DNA of 64,000 nt, taken from assembly GCF_036880405.1 (NCBI RefSeq), contig NZ_JBAJJM010000007.1, forward strand, positions 248,001 to 312,000, given 5' to 3'. Below, piece after piece: positions 8,057-17,042 of the stretch. Within the stretch, counting starts at the first letter, position 1, and each line of letters begins with the position of its first letter. Below the pieces are notes generated by a model. It did not search any database, was not told the origin of the DNA, and worked only from the letters and a program-made list of their open reading frames with translations. The position numbers and the translations under genes are program-made. The stretch comes from Mannheimia indoligenes. Lineage in GTDB: Bacteria > Pseudomonadota > Gammaproteobacteria > Enterobacterales > Pasteurellaceae.

Positions 8057-9247
8057 TTAGAGTTGGAGAACCGCTTGTTTTGATAATTCTCTGGCAAGCT
8101 TATCAATATGCAATACATCTGCAATTTCTTTCACTTGGATTGGAGCAATATTTTCCACCACTGTTCGATTTACATTTACAATATCGGTAAAGCGGATTTG
8201 CCCATTTAAAAACGCCTCAACGGCAACTTCATTTGCCGCATTCATCGCCGTAGTTGCATATTGCCCTTCGGCAAAAGCCTCAATCGCTAATTTTAAGTTC
8301 GGATAACGAGCAAAATCAGGCTCAATAAAAGTCAGCTCTTTTAGTTTAAAGAAATCAAGCGGCAACACACCTGCATTAATTCGGTTTGGATATGCCATAG
8401 TGTGTGCAATCGGCGTACACATATCAGGATTTCCCATTTGAGCAATAACCGAACCATCAATATACCGTACCATTGAGTGAATGATTGATTGTGGGTGAAT
8501 AATAATTTCCATCTCGTCTGCCGTTGCATTAAACAGCCAACGAGCTTCAATGTACTCCAAACCTTTATTCATCATTGTGGCAGAATCGACCGAGATCTTT
8601 TTCCCCATCGACCAATTTGGGTGAGCAACGGCTTGAGCAGGTGTAATCGCATCAAATTCATTTAATGGCTTAGTACGGAACGGACCGCCCGATCCTGTTA
8701 AAATAATTTTGCTTACGCCTAACTCTACAAGCGGGCAAAACCCCACTTTCTCTTGAGCTTCAGGCGGTAGCGATTGGAAAATCGCATTGTGTTCACTATC
8801 TACAGGGAGTAATTTCGCACCGGATTTGCGAGCTTCATCAATAAAAATCTGTCCACAAGTAACAAGAGATTCTTTGTTCGCCAGTAGCACTCTCTTGCCT
8901 GCTTTCACCGCAGAAAGCGTTGGTAATAAGCCTGCCGCCCCCACAATTGCTGCCATTACCATATCCACATCAGCGTGAGCACAAAGATCACAAATCGCTT
9001 TCTGCCCTGCTAATACCTCGGTTTTTATGCCTAAATTCGCTAACGCTGTTTTCAATTCTTGAGCTGCTTTTTCATCGTCCATTGCAGCAAAAATCGGCTT
9101 GTATTGTTGGCATTGCTCGGTCATTAACGAAACATTTTTTCCGCCGACTAAGGCAAAAATTTCGTACTGTTCTTTATTATGCTCAACCACCGATAATGTG
9201 CTTTTACCAATAGAACCTGTTGAACCTAAAATCGCTAATTTTTTCAT
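8057..9247 (-). CDS. dxr: 1-deoxy-D-xylulose 5-phosphate reductoisomerase
   Basis: The enzyme (IspC) converts 1-deoxy-D-xylulose 5-phosphate to 2-C-methyl-D-erythritol 4-phosphate with NADPH, the committed step of the non-mevalonate isoprenoid pathway. Length 396 is normal. The NADPH motif GSTGSIG is at residues 8-14, metal ligands are in VDSEHNAIF (Asp150, Glu152) and in the segment SVDSATMMNKGLE (Glu231), and the flexible-loop segment NWSMGKK is at 211-217. It is cytoplasmic. It ends tail to tail with the NhaC-type gene, and relA lies about 100 bases upstream on the same strand. Its usual neighbours in other proteobacteria (uppS, cdsA, frr) are not here. Confidence 0.97.
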   Translation of the reverse strand: MKKLAILGSTGSIGKSTLSVVEHNKEQYEIFALVGGKNVSLMTEQCQQYKPIFAAMDDEKAAQELKTALANLGIKTEVLAGQKAICDLCAHADVDMVMAAIVGAAGLLPTLSAVKAGKRVLLANKESLVTCGQIFIDEARKSGAKLLPVDSEHNAIFQSLPPEAQEKVGFCPLVELGVSKIILTGSGGPFRTKPLNEFDAITPAQAVAHPNWSMGKKISVDSATMMNKGLEYIEARWLFNATADEMEIIIHPQSIIHSMVRYIDGSVIAQMGNPDMCTPIAHTMAYPNRINAGVLPLDFFKLKELTFIEPDFARYPNLKLAIEAFAEGQYATTAMNAANEVAVEAFLNGQIRFTDIVNVNRTVVENIAPIQVKEIADVLHIDKLARELSKQAVLQL

Positions 9248-9351
9248 TACGTTTCTCTGTATTTAATAGGGATCTTTCACCCCTACATTTTAATTATATG
9301 GATTACCAATTATACGGTTGCAAAATTTTTATAAAAAATGACCGCTTGTAT

Positions 9352-11550
9352 TTAACTTGAAAGTCGTTTTGCCTCAATCACATCATCTAATTGCGATACT
9401 CTGGCTAATAATTTATTTAAAATCGCAACATTATTGAGCTGAATTTCCATATCAATAGTTGCAAGGCTTCGTTTGACATCCGTTCGGCTCGAAACGCCTA
9501 ACACGTTTACTTTTTCATTCGCCATAATCGCACTCACATCTCGTAATAAACCGTTACGGTCATTTGCAATCACACGAATAGTCAAACTCAAGCCTGAAAC
9601 ATAACCTTCCCCCCAATCTGCTTCCACAACACGTTCCGGATTTGCATTCAGTAATTCGTGTAATTGCTCACAATCCGCACGATGAATAGAAATACCCCGT
9701 CCTTGCGTGATATAGCCTAAAATTTCATCGCCCGGGATCGGCTGGCAACAACGAGCAATGGAATGCATCAAATTCCCCACCCCTTCAACAACCACATAAC
9801 CTTTACTTGGTTTTGGCTGGTTGTTGTTTTTATTAACCTGTTTTAGTACCGCCTCATCTTCTTGTTCAGCCGTTGGTTTAATTAATTTTGATTGCAAATA
9901 GTGCATTAATTGATGCAGACGAATATCGCCGCCGCCAATACCTGCGTATAAATCATCAAATTGTTTTAAATTATAGCGAGGCAGTGCGTATTCCTCGATT
10001 TGTCTGAGCGTGAAGCCAAATTTCTCCATTTCAGCTTCAAGAGCTTCTTTACCAATCGGAATATTCTTTTCACGATCTAATTTCTTAAACCACGCAATAA
10101 TTTTTGAACGAGCTTTGCCGGTATTAACGAAACCAGCATTTGGATTGAGCCAATCTCTGCTTGGGTTTGGCTCTTTTTGCGTGATAATTTCAACCTGATC
10201 GCCCATCTGTAAATGGTAAGTAAAGGGCACAATTCGCCCGGCTACTTTTGCACCAATACAACGATGCCCGATTTCACTATGAATTGCGTAAGCAAAATCC
10301 AGCGGTGTTGCTTTTTGTGGTAGATCGATTACCTCGCCTCTTGGCGTAAAGACATAAACACGGTCATCAAAAATTTGTGTCCGCATTTCTGCCACCATAT
10401 CGCCAGAATCGGCAAGATCGTTTTGCCACTCAAGCAATTTCCGTAGCCACACAATTTTTTCTTCGTAGCCTGAACGCCCTGCGGTTGCTCCTTCTTTATA
10501 TTTCCAGTGAGCCGCCACGCCAAGCTCCGCATCATCGTGCATTTTTTGGGTGCGAATTTGCACCTCAATGGTTTTATCGCCTTCACCTAATACAACAGTA
10601 TGCAATGATTGATAGCCGTTAGGTTTTGGGTTAGCAATATAATCATCAAAATGTTCCGGCAAGTGAGTATATTTAGTATGAATAATGCCTAAGGCGGTGT
10701 AGCAATCTTCTAAAGTTGGCACAATCACTCGTACGGCTCGCACATCAAAAAGCTGATTGAATCTCAGACGCTTTTTCTGCATTTTTTTCCAAATGCTGTA
10801 GATATGTTTCGGACGACCATAAATCTGCACATTATCAATTTCACCCGCTAAACAAGCGGTCAAATCTGCTACAAAATTTGCAATATAGCGTTCACGATCC
10901 ACACGGCGTTCACCTAAATCAAACTTCGCTATTTGAGTGTAAGAGACAGGGTGTAAAATGCGGAAGCAGTAATCTTCCAGCTCCCATTTAAGTTGCCCTA
11001 TGCCTAAGCGGTTGGCAAGTGGAGCATAAACGTGGGAACATTCTTTAGCAGCTAATACCGTATCTTCCTCCGTGTGATGGCTGCCATCACGCAAATAAGC
11101 AATTCGTTCGGCAAGTTTGATAACTACACAGCGGAAATCATCTACCATTGCCAGCAACATACGGCGGATATTATCAATTTGTAAATCAGATACATTGTGA
11201 GCAGAGAGCTGGCGGATATTTTCCATTTCCAGCACGCCTTTCACTAGGTTTTTGATATGATTATTGAAATCTTCTTTTAATTGAACAAGATCAATAATGT
11301 TATGCTTCACAAGCGGAAATAAAAGTGCTGCAACCAGACTGTCATCGTCCATATTTAAGCCGTGTAACACTTCTACCATCTCAATGCCATACCACATCAA
11401 ACTGTAATCGGCATCGAGCTTTTCTTGAGCGTAATCCCAAGCGTGTTGAATGCGTTCACTCGTTACAGGAGACATATTCAGGCTCGCACACCAGCTTGCT
11501 AATTCAAAATTATTTGGATCAAGTTGGTGGGAATAACGAATTGCTACCAT
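9352..11550 (-). CDS. relA: GTP pyrophosphokinase RelA, (p)ppGpp synthetase I
   Basis: The 732-residue ribosome-associated enzyme makes (p)ppGpp when uncharged tRNA accumulates. The N-terminal hydrolase domain is degenerate: FPLVKHNII occupies the place of the HD motif, which marks RelA rather than SpoT. The synthetase domain follows, with YGRPKHIYSIWKKM and PNGYQSLHT (about residues 245-320). Next come a TGS domain (VYVFTPRGEVIDLP, near 400) and a C-terminal ACT domain (VIANDRNGLLRDVSAIM, near 665). The ATG is preceded by GGAGG. It is divergent from hemA. A single uptake signal lies between its stop and dxr. Confidence 0.96.
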   Translation of the reverse strand: MVAIRYSHQLDPNNFELASWCASLNMSPVTSERIQHAWDYAQEKLDADYSLMWYGIEMVEVLHGLNMDDDSLVAALLFPLVKHNIIDLVQLKEDFNNHIKNLVKGVLEMENIRQLSAHNVSDLQIDNIRRMLLAMVDDFRCVVIKLAERIAYLRDGSHHTEEDTVLAAKECSHVYAPLANRLGIGQLKWELEDYCFRILHPVSYTQIAKFDLGERRVDRERYIANFVADLTACLAGEIDNVQIYGRPKHIYSIWKKMQKKRLRFNQLFDVRAVRVIVPTLEDCYTALGIIHTKYTHLPEHFDDYIANPKPNGYQSLHTVVLGEGDKTIEVQIRTQKMHDDAELGVAAHWKYKEGATAGRSGYEEKIVWLRKLLEWQNDLADSGDMVAEMRTQIFDDRVYVFTPRGEVIDLPQKATPLDFAYAIHSEIGHRCIGAKVAGRIVPFTYHLQMGDQVEIITQKEPNPSRDWLNPNAGFVNTGKARSKIIAWFKKLDREKNIPIGKEALEAEMEKFGFTLRQIEEYALPRYNLKQFDDLYAGIGGGDIRLHQLMHYLQSKLIKPTAEQEDEAVLKQVNKNNNQPKPSKGYVVVEGVGNLMHSIARCCQPIPGDEILGYITQGRGISIHRADCEQLHELLNANPERVVEADWGEGYVSGLSLTIRVIANDRNGLLRDVSAIMANEKVNVLGVSSRTDVKRSLATIDMEIQLNNVAILNKLLARVSQLDDVIEAKRLSS

Positions 11551-11704
11551 AAAGCCTCCTTGTAAATTTTCGTCAAAATCAGACCGCTTGTTATCGCTTG
11601 ATATGGAGTGTAATTATACGTCTAATTTCAGAAAAAATTTACCCTTTTTATAAAAATTTAGCGTATAGCTTACCACTTAAATTACTCCTTAAGAGGTATC
11701 AACC

Positions 11705-11718
11705 TTGTGATAAATCAA
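11705..11718 (+). promoter_or_regulatory. Possible FNR/CRP-type site upstream of hemA
   Basis: TTGTGATAAATCAA matches the FNR consensus TTGATN4ATCAA at eight of ten positions. It lies about 90 bases before hemA in the 259-base relA-hemA gap, which also holds one uptake signal near 11583. No functional evidence is available. Confidence 0.3.
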
Positions 11719-11809
11719 ACCTATCAACACAATCATTTGCACGACATCTCTCTCTTGATTAAAATGACTACGTTTTTATTTTTAAATTTTATCTTTTCTG
11801 TGGGAAACA

Positions 11810-13117
11810 ATGACAATTTTAGCTTTAGGGATTAATCATAAAACCGCTTCTGTGGGTTTAAGAGAGAAAGTCGCATTTGTTGATGACAAACGTGATCTCG
11901 CTCTTACTCAAATTCAAGAAAGCGGATTAGCCGAAAGCGTTGTTATTCTTTCTACCTGTAACCGCACCGAACTCTATTTCCACCAGCCTAATATTTCTCC
12001 TCGTGAAGAGAGCGAGGAAAATATTCAGTGGCGTGAACAATGCTTCCAATGGTTTGCTCAAATTCATCATCTTGATGAAAATGAACTACGTGAATGCCTC
12101 TATTTCAAACAAAATTTAGAAGCGGCTAACCATTTAATGAAAGTGGCAAGCGGTTTAGATTCTCTCATTTTAGGTGAACCTCAAATTTTAGGACAGGTAA
12201 AACAGGCTTATCAATATAGCGAAGATTTTTACCAACAACATCGCAAAACGATGTCTACAAAGCTCTCTCGCTTATTCCAACGTACCTTTGCAACGGCAAA
12301 ACGCGTGCGTTCTGAAACCGAAATTGGTAGCCAAGCAGTTTCTGTTGCCTACGCTGCTTGTGGTTTAGCTCGCCAAATCTTCGATAATTTCGGTAAATTA
12401 CGCTTCTTGCTTGTTGGTGCGGGTGAAACCATTGAATTAGTAGCTCGTTATTTAATTCAACACGGTGCGAAAAATATTATGGTAGCAAACCGTACTCATA
12501 TTCGAGCAGAAATGTTGGCAGAAAAATTAAATGCCCCGATGCAAATTCTCTCACTGAGTGCATTGCAATTAGGCTTAAACCAAGCGGATGTAGTCATTAG
12601 CTCCACCGGTAGCCCAGATATGCTAATTACAAAAGAGATGGTTGAATTTGCTCAGAAACAACGTCAATTTGACCCACTATTGCTCATTGATATTGCTGTT
12701 CCTCGTGATATTGATGAAAAAGCCGGCGAATTAGATGGGGTTTATTCTTATAGTGTGGATGATTTACAAAATATCATTCAACGCAATATGGCTCAGCGAG
12801 AAGAAGCGGCGAAACAAGCGGCTGAAATCGTCAAAGAAGAAAGCAAAGCCTTCTTTGAGTGGTTAAAGCAGCAGCAGTCAAGTGATCTTATCAAACGCTA
12901 TCGCCAAGATGCGGAACAAATCCGCCAAGAGTTATTAGAGAAAGCTCTCCAAGCAATAAATCAAGGGCAAGATAGCCAACGTGTTTTGAGTGAATTAAGT
13001 TACAAACTAACAAACCAACTGCTCCACGCACCAACCCAAGCCTTGCAATCTATGGCAAAAAGTGGAAATTCAACGGGCTTGCAAAGTTTTTCTAAAGCTC
13101 TCAGGTTGGAAGAATAA
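11810..13117 (+). CDS. hemA: Glutamyl-tRNA reductase
   Basis: HemA reduces glutamyl-tRNA to glutamate-1-semialdehyde with NADPH, the first step of the C5 route to haem. The 435-residue protein has the catalytic nucleophile Cys50 in LSTCNRTELY, the GLDSLILGEPQILGQVK block near 115-130, an NADPH-binding segment (LLVGAGETIELVA) near 200, and a C-terminal dimerisation helix. The ATG follows GTGGGAAACA, a weak ribosome site. Its usual partner prfA is not next to it; der follows after 155 bases including a palindrome. The upstream gap holds a possible FNR-like site. Confidence 0.96.
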   Translation: MTILALGINHKTASVGLREKVAFVDDKRDLALTQIQESGLAESVVILSTCNRTELYFHQPNISPREESEENIQWREQCFQWFAQIHHLDENELRECLYFKQNLEAANHLMKVASGLDSLILGEPQILGQVKQAYQYSEDFYQQHRKTMSTKLSRLFQRTFATAKRVRSETEIGSQAVSVAYAACGLARQIFDNFGKLRFLLVGAGETIELVARYLIQHGAKNIMVANRTHIRAEMLAEKLNAPMQILSLSALQLGLNQADVVISSTGSPDMLITKEMVEFAQKQRQFDPLLLIDIAVPRDIDEKAGELDGVYSYSVDDLQNIIQRNMAQREEAAKQAAEIVKEESKAFFEWLKQQQSSDLIKRYRQDAEQIRQELLEKALQAINQGQDSQRVLSELSYKLTNQLLHAPTQALQSMAKSGNSTGLQSFSKALRLEE

Positions 13118-13138
13118 TTTACCTATAAGTTAAATTTT

Positions 13139-13157
13139 GGACGCACGCTGTGCGTCC
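13139..13157. repeat. REP-like palindrome after hemA
   Basis: GGACGCAC and GTGCGTCC form a perfect 8-bp stem around GCT, followed by a C-rich CCCACGCC. It has no T-run, and its GC content is high for this AT-rich genome. It looks like a dispersed extragenic palindrome; it may end the hemA transcript. Confidence 0.5.
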
Positions 13158-13272
13158 CCACGCCAATCTATATTTCTTATCCTTTCTTCTGATTTTAACT
13201 TTCCTCAAATTTCCGCTATAATAAGCCAATTTTTGCAACACATTGCAAATCACTGAATTTAGAGGATAAAAA

Positions 13273-14796
13273 ATGACTCCTGTTGTTGCCCTAGTTGGCA
13301 GACCAAATGTAGGTAAATCTACCTTATTTAACCGCTTAACCCGTACCCGAGATGCGTTAGTAGCAGACTTTCCAGGCTTAACCCGCGATCGTAAATACGG
13401 ACACGCCAATATTGCGGGCTATGATTTTATCGTGATCGACACAGGCGGTATTGATGGCACAGAAGAAGGTGTGGAAGAAAAAATGGCAGAACAATCGCTA
13501 CTCGCGATTGAAGAAGCTGATGTAGTGCTTTTCTTAGTCGATGCTCGTGCCGGCTTATTGCCTGCGGATATTGGTATCGCACAATATTTACGCCAACGTG
13601 AAAAAACCACTGTGGTGGTTGCTAATAAAACAGACGGTATTGATGCTGACTCTCACTGTGCAGAGTTTTATCAGCTCGGTTTAGGCGAAGTAGAACAAAT
13701 CGCTGCCGCTCAAGGGCGTGGCGTAACACAACTTATCGAGCAAGTGCTTGCTCCACTTGGCGAACAGCTAAATGCAGATCAAGCGGTCGAAAACGATGAA
13801 AATTTTGCAAATGATGAAGCAGCTGACGAATGGGATACTGATTTCGACTTCGACAATGAAGAAGATACCGCATTATTAGATGAAGCATTGGAAGAAGATG
13901 CTGAAGAGTCCATTGAAGATAAAAATATCAAAATTGCGATTGTCGGCAGACCAAACGTAGGCAAATCAACCCTCACTAACCGCATTTTAGGGGAAGAGCG
14001 TGTGGTAGTGTATGATATGCCGGGTACAACCCGTGATTCTATCTACATTCCAATGGAGCGTGATGGTCAGCAATATACCATCATTGATACTGCCGGCGTG
14101 CGTAAACGTGGCAAGGTCAATTTAGCGGTTGAAAAATTCTCAGTCATCAAAACCTTACAAGCCATTCAAGATGCCAATGTGGTGCTTTTAACCATTGATG
14201 CTCGTGAAGGGATTTCTGATCAGGATTTATCGCTACTCGGCTTTATTTTAAATGCAGGTCGTTCACTTGTAATTGTAGTAAACAAATGGGACGGCTTATC
14301 GCAAGATATTAAAGATCAAGTGAAATCAGAATTAGATCGCCGTTTAGATTTTATCGACTTTGCCCGTGTGCACTTTATTTCTGCATTACACGGCTCCGGT
14401 GTGGGTAATTTGTTTGATTCGGTGAAAGAAGCTTACGCTTGTGCCACCCAAAAAACGTCTACCTCAATGCTGACCCGTATTTTGCGTATGGCAGCAGATG
14501 AACACCAACCTTCATTGGTAAACGGTCGCCGAGTGAAATTAAAATATGCTCACCCGGGTGGTTATAATCCGCCGATTATTGTAATTCACGGCAATCAGGT
14601 AGAAAAATTAGCGGATTCTTACAAACGCTATTTGAGTAACTATTTCCGTAAGAGTTTGAAAATTATCGGCTCGCCGATTCGCATTTTGTTCCAAGAAGGG
14701 AACAACCCATTTGCGGGCAAGAAAAATAAACTCACCCCGAACCAATTACGCAAACGTAAGCGTTTGATGAAGTTTATTAAGAAAAGTAAGAAATAA
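13273..14796 (+). CDS. der: Ribosome-associating GTPase Der (EngA)
   Basis: Der is an essential tandem GTPase that helps assemble the 50S ribosomal subunit. Two complete G domains are seen: the first begins with GRPNVGKST at residues 9-17, the second with the same motif near 222. DTGG and DTAG switch motifs and NKTD/NKWD specificity motifs are present. A KH-like domain and a basic tail (KLTPNQLRKRKRLMKF) end the 507-residue protein. The linker between the G domains is long and very acidic (about 170-212), and its beginning is encoded by an uptake signal. The ATG follows GAGGATAAAA. Confidence 0.96.
   Translation: MTPVVALVGRPNVGKSTLFNRLTRTRDALVADFPGLTRDRKYGHANIAGYDFIVIDTGGIDGTEEGVEEKMAEQSLLAIEEADVVLFLVDARAGLLPADIGIAQYLRQREKTTVVVANKTDGIDADSHCAEFYQLGLGEVEQIAAAQGRGVTQLIEQVLAPLGEQLNADQAVENDENFANDEAADEWDTDFDFDNEEDTALLDEALEEDAEESIEDKNIKIAIVGRPNVGKSTLTNRILGEERVVVYDMPGTTRDSIYIPMERDGQQYTIIDTAGVRKRGKVNLAVEKFSVIKTLQAIQDANVVLLTIDAREGISDQDLSLLGFILNAGRSLVIVVNKWDGLSQDIKDQVKSELDRRLDFIDFARVHFISALHGSGVGNLFDSVKEAYACATQKTSTSMLTRILRMAADEHQPSLVNGRRVKLKYAHPGGYNPPIIVIHGNQVEKLADSYKRYLSNYFRKSLKIIGSPIRILFQEGNNPFAGKKNKLTPNQLRKRKRLMKFIKKSKK
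13780..13812 (+). repeat. Uptake signal within the der linker
   Basis: CAAGCGGTCGAAAA followed by GAAAATTTTGCAAA is an in-frame uptake signal. It encodes part of the acidic segment DQAVENDENFAN between the two GTPase domains, a region able to accept insertions. Confidence 0.75.
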
Positions 14797-14802
14797 ATTA
14801 TG

Positions 14803-14964
14803 CTCTCTCGCCCTTTGGGAGAGAGACCGAAAAATGTTTCGTACAGAAACATTTTTCAGAGAGAGGCAAGCGGTTATTTTTTATGAAAATTTTGCACTTT
14901 CCTCTCCCTGAAATTTACTTCTGCACGAAGTAAATTTCTGTACCTCTCTCACAAAGGGCGAGGG
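14803..14964. repeat. Pair of inverted REP-like units with variable stems
   Basis: Unit 1 (14803-14866) reads CTCTCGCCCTTTGGGAGAGAG, a 4-base spacer, an 11-bp stem (AAAAATGTTTC / GAAACATTTTT) around GTACA, then a CAGAGAGAGG tail. Unit 2 (14901-14964, opposite strand) has the same head, a 4-base spacer, a 12-bp stem (GAAATTTACTTC / GAAGTAAATTTC) around GTGCA, and a GGGAGAGG tail. Flanks and loop type are shared while the stems differ completely in sequence but are self-complementary. The pair fills the gap between der and hldE, with half an uptake signal between the units. Confidence 0.8.
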
Positions 14965-14986
14965 TGAAATATCAAAGGATTTCTAT

Positions 14987-16414
14987 ATGATGATGCAATA
15001 CTCTCCAAAATTTAATAATGCTAAAGTTCTAGTACTAGGCGACGTAATGTTAGACCGTTACTGGTTTGGTGCGACAAACCGTATTTCGCCGGAAGCACCT
15101 GTGCCGGTCGTTAAGGTGCAAGATATTGAAGAGCGTGCAGGTGGTGCTGCAAACGTAGCAATGAATATTGCGAGCCTTGGTGTGCCAGTTGCCCTTCACG
15201 GTTTAATTGGTCAAGATGATGCCGGGCGTGCTTTAGATACGTTACTTAATTCACATAATATCCAAAATCATTGTGTCGCAATTGATTCACACCCAACTAT
15301 TACGAAATTGCGGATTTTATCTCGTCATCAGCAATTATTACGCTTAGATTTTGAGGAAGGTTTTCAAAATGTTGATTCAACTGCCCTACTTGCAAAACTT
15401 TCGCAAGAAATTACCGCTTACGGAGCGTTAATCTTATCGGATTACGGTAAAGGCACGCTTGAATCAGTGCAACAGATGATCCAGATTGCACGCAAGGCTA
15501 ATGTACCTGTGTTAATTGATCCTAAAGGCACGGATTTTGAGCGTTATCGTGGAGCAACTTTACTCACTCCAAATATGTCGGAATTTGAAGCCGTTGTTGG
15601 GCATTGTAAAGATGATGATGAAATCGTGGCTAAAGGCTTGAAAATGATTGCTGATTTTGAGCTTTCTGCCTTGCTAGTTACTCGCTCAGAAAAAGGAATG
15701 ACATTACTTCGTCCAAATCAAGAGCCTTATCACTTACCAACTCAAGCAAAAGAAGTTTATGATGTAACTGGTGCGGGAGATACCGTAATTAGCGTATTAG
15801 CTACAGCGATTGCTGATGGTAGAGCTTACGAAGAAGCTTGTTATTTAGCCAATGCAGCAGCTGGTGTTGTGGTTGGCAAACTTGGCACATCAACCGTTAG
15901 TCCTGTTGAATTAGAAAATGCCATTCATCAACGAGCCACGACAGGCTTTGGTGTAGTCTCCGAAGAAGAGCTAAAAGCTATTGTGTTAGAGGCAAAAAAA
16001 CGTGGTGAGAAAATTGTAATGACAAACGGTTGTTTTGATATTCTCCACCCGGGGCACGTTTCTTATTTAGAAAATGCACGCAAATTAGGCGACCGCTTAA
16101 TTGTGGCAGTGAATACTGATAATTCGGTTAAACGCTTGAAAGGCGAAGATCGCCCAATTAATGATTTAGATGCTCGTATGGCTGTATTAGCCGGCTTAGC
16201 GTCTGTGGATTGGGTAGTGCCTTTTGATGAAGATACACCGCAACGTTTAATTGGTGAAATCTTGCCTGATTTATTAGTAAAAGGTGGCGATTATAAACCT
16301 GAAGAAATCGCAGGTAGCCAAGAAGTATGGGCAAACGGTGGAGATGTTCGGGTGCTAAACTTTGAAAACGGTTGTTCTACAACGAATGTGATTAAGAAAA
16401 TTCAATCATTATAG
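14987..16414 (+). CDS. hldE: Bifunctional heptose 7-phosphate kinase / heptose 1-phosphate adenylyltransferase
   Basis: HldE (RfaE) phosphorylates D-glycero-beta-D-manno-heptose 7-phosphate at O-1 and, after dephosphorylation by GmhB, adds AMP to make ADP-heptose for the lipopolysaccharide inner core. The 475-residue cytoplasmic protein has an N-terminal ribokinase-like domain (LGDVMLDRYW near 17; VTGAGDTV near 257) and a C-terminal nucleotidyltransferase domain with TNGCFDILHPGH near 345-356. The first three codons are all ATG; I used the first, though the second or third are equally possible. pyrR follows after four bases. Confidence 0.96.
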   Translation: MMMQYSPKFNNAKVLVLGDVMLDRYWFGATNRISPEAPVPVVKVQDIEERAGGAANVAMNIASLGVPVALHGLIGQDDAGRALDTLLNSHNIQNHCVAIDSHPTITKLRILSRHQQLLRLDFEEGFQNVDSTALLAKLSQEITAYGALILSDYGKGTLESVQQMIQIARKANVPVLIDPKGTDFERYRGATLLTPNMSEFEAVVGHCKDDDEIVAKGLKMIADFELSALLVTRSEKGMTLLRPNQEPYHLPTQAKEVYDVTGAGDTVISVLATAIADGRAYEEACYLANAAAGVVVGKLGTSTVSPVELENAIHQRATTGFGVVSEEELKAIVLEAKKRGEKIVMTNGCFDILHPGHVSYLENARKLGDRLIVAVNTDNSVKRLKGEDRPINDLDARMAVLAGLASVDWVVPFDEDTPQRLIGEILPDLLVKGGDYKPEEIAGSQEVWANGGDVRVLNFENGCSTTNVIKKIQSL

Positions 16415-16418
16415 TGTT

Positions 16419-16967
16419 ATGGAAAAAATCATTATTGATACAGAGCAATTTCAGCGGATTATTTCTCGTATTTCCCATCAAATTATTGAAAAGCACGGGG
16501 ATTTACAAGATGTCGTGATTGTTGGTATTAAACGCCGTGGGGCTGAAATTGCAGAACTTATTCAAAAGCGAATTGAAGAGTTAGCACAAATCCAATTGCC
16601 GAATATGGCATTGGATATTACGTTCTATCGTGATGATTTGGATTTAATCTATCAAGATCCTGTATTTACCGGAGCAGAAAATCAACTCAATCTTAACAAT
16701 AAAAAAGTGATTTTGGTTGATGATGTACTGTTTACGGGTAGAACTATTCGTGCCGCCTTAGATGCATTGCTTGATTTTGGCAGAGCTGCCAGAATTGAAT
16801 TGGTTATTTTAGTAGATCGTGGTCATCGAGAATTGCCAATTCGAGCTGATTATGTAGGAAAAAATATCCCTACTGCAAAAAATGAGCAAATTCAGGTAAA
16901 AACCTTCTCTTATGACGGCATCAATCAAGTGATCTTAGTTCCTGCAACGGATAAAGAAAGTACTTAA
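16419..16967 (+). CDS. pyrR: PyrR, uracil phosphoribosyltransferase / pyrimidine regulator
   Basis: This 182-residue protein belongs to the PyrR family, which in Gram-positive bacteria binds pyr mRNA with UMP and also has weak uracil phosphoribosyltransferase activity. The PRPP-binding loop VILVDDVLFTGRTIRAA is at about 105-121, and the dimer and RNA-binding surface residues near VIVGIKRRGAEIA are conserved. It begins four bases after the hldE stop, so the two are probably co-transcribed. No pyr genes are near. The classical Upp enzyme is encoded 2 kb downstream on the other strand, so PyrR may have a regulatory rather than a salvage role; this is inference. Confidence 0.9.
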   Translation: MEKIIIDTEQFQRIISRISHQIIEKHGDLQDVVIVGIKRRGAEIAELIQKRIEELAQIQLPNMALDITFYRDDLDLIYQDPVFTGAENQLNLNNKKVILVDDVLFTGRTIRAALDALLDFGRAARIELVILVDRGHRELPIRADYVGKNIPTAKNEQIQVKTFSYDGINQVILVPATDKEST

Positions 16968-16973
16968 TTTAAG

Positions 16974-17001
16974 TGAACCTTTTCGATAAACTTATCTCTA
17001 A
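16974..17001 (+). promoter_or_regulatory. Candidate sigma-E promoter for surA
   Basis: TGAACCT (consensus GGAACTT) is followed after exactly 16 bases by TCTAA (consensus TCTGA). It lies about 40 bases before the surA ATG. surA is a sigma-E target in Escherichia coli, and rpoE is encoded in this window, which makes the match more credible. Confidence 0.5.
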
Positions 17002-17042
17002 GGAAAAGATTACTTATTATCTCCATTAGGATTGTTATAAAA

